From the NCBI GenBank assembly GCA_030607655.1, contig JAUWJN010000154.1:1-6576 (forward strand): DNA of 6,576 nt. Direction: 5' to 3'. Positions 4,828 to 6,576 of the stretch are shown here, piece after piece; positions within the stretch are counted from its first letter, which is position 1, and each line of letters starts with the position of its first letter. Under the pieces are notes generated by a model. It saw only the letters and a program-made list of their open reading frames with translations, did no database searches and was not told the origin of the DNA. Source of the DNA: a bacterium. Lineage in GTDB: Bacteria; Armatimonadota; Zipacnadia; Zipacnadales; Zipacnadaceae. Position numbers and translations under genes: made by a program.

Positions 4828-6183
4828 ATGTTGAATAAGGTTCTGATAGCCAATCGGGGGGAGATTGCCTGCCGAATAATTCAGGCCTGCCACGAGTTGA
4901 AGCTAACGGTAGTGGCTGTCTATTCCGAGGCGGATGCTGACTCCCTGCATGTCAGCCTCGCCGACGAAGCGGTGTGCGTGGGGCCACCGGCGAACAAGGA
5001 TAGCTACTTGAATGTGGCTAATATCATCAGTGCCGCGGTTATTACCGGGGCGGACGCTATCCATCCAGGCTATGGTAATCTCTCGGAAAACCCTGATTTC
5101 GCTGAGGCCTGCGAGGCCTGCAAGATTACCTTTATCGGCCCGCCTTCGCAGGTCATTGCGCGCATGGGTGATAAGGCCGCGGCGCGGCGAGTCATGCGGG
5201 AGGCCGGCGTACCAGTAGTGCCGGGCAGCGCTAATGGCATCCGGGATTTCCCTGATGCTCGCGCGATAGCCGACGAGTTGGGTTACCCCATTATGATAAA
5301 GGCGGCCCAGGGCGGAGGAGGGCGAGGTATCCGGGTAATTCACAATCCGGAACAGATGGCCGAGGCCATTGACCAGGCTCGCGCGGAGGCCAATAGTTCT
5401 TTCGGGGATGGCGAGCTATACCTGGAGAAATATATTGAAGAGCCGCGGCATGTCGAAGTGCAAATCCTGGCGGATAACCACGGCAACATCGTGCACCTGG
5501 GTGAGCGGGAATGTTCCATACAGTATCGTCATCAAAAACTGTTGGAAGAATCCCCTTCCCCGGCGGTTTCCAGCAGCTTGCGGCGACGACTGGGGGAGGC
5601 GGCAATAAAGGCTGCCCAGGCCGTGGACTACCAGAATGCTGGCACGGTGGAATTCTTGCTCGATGAGCGCCGCCGGTTCTATTTCATTGAAATGAATACT
5701 CGGATTCAAGTAGAGCATCCGGTCACCGAGATGCTCACCGGCGTGGACATCGTCCGGGAGCAGATCCGGATTGCCGCAGGCGAGAAGCTTAGTTGTGAGC
5801 AAGGTCAGATTTGGTTCAACGGCCACGCGCTGGAGTGCCGCATTTTAGCTGCTGACGGTGACCGGGACTTCGCGCCTTCACCGGGCAGAATTAGCCAGTG
5901 GCAAACTCCAGTAGGACCGGGACTGCGTATTGACAGCGGAGTGACAACAGGTAGCATAATCTCATCTCACTACGATCCGATGATAGCGAAGGTAATTTGC
6001 TGGGATCAGACGCGGGCGGGTGTTATCGCCAGGATGGAAGGGGCTTTGCAGGGCTTTAAGGTGGAGGGTATCCGGACTACTATCCCCTATCATTTGCGTA
6101 TTCTGGGTAACGCTTATTTCCGGCGCGGGGAGATAGATACTCATTTCCTGGAGCGCCGGATGGAATCGGACAAAGGAGGCTAG
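4828..6183 (+). CDS. accC: Biotin carboxylase (acetyl-CoA carboxylase subunit), diverged form
   Basis: At 451 residues this is the usual length of AccC, which uses ATP and bicarbonate to carboxylate biotin on BCCP in the first step of malonyl-CoA synthesis. The N-terminal fold (ANRGEIACRI, 8-17), the ATP-grasp domain with K116, K158 and the Gly-rich loop GGGGRG (162-167), and E200 are present. So are H208, Q232, H235 and K237, E275, E288-M-N290-T-R292, Q294-V-E296, and R338. All residues known to matter for ATP, Mg, bicarbonate and biotin in the E. coli enzyme appear kept. Departures from consensus are HPGYGN (N84 for Phe), Q-Y-R-H-Q-K (Tyr233 for Arg) and CRILAAD (for CRINAED). The start ATG 4828 has AAGGA 8 bases upstream. 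It lies 27 bases after the pilin-like gene and 2 bases before the next gene, clearly one operon. A propionyl-CoA or other acyl-CoA carboxylase subunit is the alternative. Confidence 0.93.
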   Translation: MLNKVLIANRGEIACRIIQACHELKLTVVAVYSEADADSLHVSLADEAVCVGPPANKDSYLNVANIISAAVITGADAIHPGYGNLSENPDFAEACEACKITFIGPPSQVIARMGDKAAARRVMREAGVPVVPGSANGIRDFPDARAIADELGYPIMIKAAQGGGGRGIRVIHNPEQMAEAIDQARAEANSSFGDGELYLEKYIEEPRHVEVQILADNHGNIVHLGERECSIQYRHQKLLEESPSPAVSSSLRRRLGEAAIKAAQAVDYQNAGTVEFLLDERRRFYFIEMNTRIQVEHPVTEMLTGVDIVREQIRIAAGEKLSCEQGQIWFNGHALECRILAADGDRDFAPSPGRISQWQTPVGPGLRIDSGVTTGSIISSHYDPMIAKVICWDQTRAGVIARMEGALQGFKVEGIRTTIPYHLRILGNAYFRRGEIDTHFLERRMESDKGG

Positions 6184-6185
6184 CC

Positions 6186-6368
6186 GTGGAAGAGCAACCC
6201 AAACTCGGCACAGGTCCCGGTAGTTTCTGGCCTACTGTCATCGGCGCGGTCTTAGGACTGGCCCTTGGTAGTATCTTTGTATGGCAGGGCTTCTGGGCGG
6301 GGCTGGTTGTATTACTCTTTGCCCTGCTAGGAGCGCTGGTAGGCCGATATTACGGGGCCTGCCGGTAA
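6186..6368 (+). CDS. DUF2273-like small membrane protein
   Basis: A 60-residue protein with two membrane segments (about 16-32 and 37-53) joined by a tight W-Q-G-F-W turn, with glycines spaced to pack the helices (G20, G24, G28) and a basic end after G53-R54. The GFW turn and the closing G-x-x-x-G-R-Y are typical of DUF2273, the small membrane protein found beside Asp23/Gls24-family envelope stress proteins in Bacillota, usually between accC and nusB. Here it occupies that place, but no asp23-type gene is present. The start is GTG 6186 with AAAGGAGG 6 bases upstream, located within the end of accC, so translation is probably coupled. The function is unknown; in Gram-positive bacteria these proteins are thought to help anchor Asp23 at the membrane. 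Confidence 0.75.
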   Translation: MEEQPKLGTGPGSFWPTVIGAVLGLALGSIFVWQGFWAGLVVLLFALLGALVGRYYGACR

Positions 6369-6400
6369 TCCTTCTGTCCCCGGAGTGGACCACTGCCAGT

Positions 6401-6576
6401 ATGAAGACCAATCAGGTAACAACTCGTCGGAAGGCGCCGGTGGGGGCCAGGCGCCGGGGGCGCCAGTTAGCATTGGCTCTACTATATGCTGCCGATGTAG
6501 GCCACCGCAGCCTCCCCGAGATTATCCAGCAGACGGGGGCGATGTTGAATATTCTGATACCTAGCTGGCAGATGCC
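6401..6576 (+). CDS. nusB: Transcription antitermination factor NusB, N-terminal part
   Basis: About 58 codons are present before the right edge. NusB binds boxA RNA with NusE (uS10) and supports processive transcription of rRNA operons. The recognisable piece is ARRRGRQLALALLYAADVG (near residues 16-34), matching the family start 'RRxARExALQxLYxxDVG', whose Arg residues contact RNA. ATG 6401 gives a 13-residue extension before GTG 6440. The nearest ribosome site for ATG 6401 (GGAG) is 15 bases away, while GGAAGG lies 5 bases before GTG 6440, so the GTG could be the true start. It is 32 bases after the DUF2273-like gene on the same strand. Its presence downstream of accC supports the conserved efp-acc-nusB order. 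Confidence 0.82.
   Translation, partial: MKTNQVTTRRKAPVGARRRGRQLALALLYAADVGHRSLPEIIQQTGAMLNILIPSWQM

Noticed and set aside
4903..5343. 146-codon open frame on the minus strand within accC
   Set aside because: Antisense shadow of a highly conserved gene; its composition follows the accC codons and no start signal is present.
6384..6394. AGTGG-A-CCACT palindrome before nusB
   Set aside because: Short, not placed over a promoter, and with a one-base centre it cannot form a stable hairpin; likely chance.

Overview
The window is a compact bacterial segment of moderately high GC, with short intergenic gaps and GTG/TTG as well as ATG starts. The promoters I can read are sigma-70/sigma-A like (TTGACT-17-TATACT and relatives). 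The run efp, accB, accC, a small DUF2273-type membrane protein, nusB resembles the efp-accBC-(asp23/DUF2273)-nusB neighbourhood known from Bacillota and related lineages. The GRG tip loop of EF-P, the type IV pilin-like gene and the Gly/Pro/Met-rich secreted protein would also fit Chloroflexota or Armatimonadota. I cannot fix the phylum; it is probably an uncultured member of this broad assemblage.

Left half (1-2328, all minus strand). Reading in the direction of transcription there is a secreted coiled-coil protein with a Met/Gly-rich repeat (1624-2328), followed by a terminator-like or REP-like hairpin (1550-1578). Next come a YfcE-type metallophosphoesterase (699-1433), an 81-residue BON-like protein with its own promoter (355-600), and the start of a class I fumarate hydratase alpha subunit (286 to beyond base 1).

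Centre (2329-3315). A divergent control region holds a good plus-strand promoter whose -10 box is overlapped by a perfect 8-1-8 palindrome. It drives an unrecognised single-pass membrane protein (2508-2819). On the minus strand lies a stand-alone rpsR (ribosomal protein bS18), with a strong promoter and a short leader containing two hairpins.

Right half (3279-6576, all plus strand). One probable operon starts from a promoter at 3279-3307: efp (TTG start), an AccB homologue, a type IV pilin-like protein that overlaps accB by ATGA, accC, a DUF2273-like membrane protein, and the start of nusB.

The most unusual point is the AccB homologue. It has the BCCP architecture and sits with accC, but the biotin-accepting Lys is Arg107, and there is no lysine anywhere from residue 15 to 140. 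Its AccC partner keeps the catalytic residues but departs from consensus in three normally invariant segments. Together with the pilin-like gene between them, this looks like a diverged acc locus. It may encode a non-biotinylated regulatory or structural BCCP analogous in principle to plant BADC proteins; that function is an inference.
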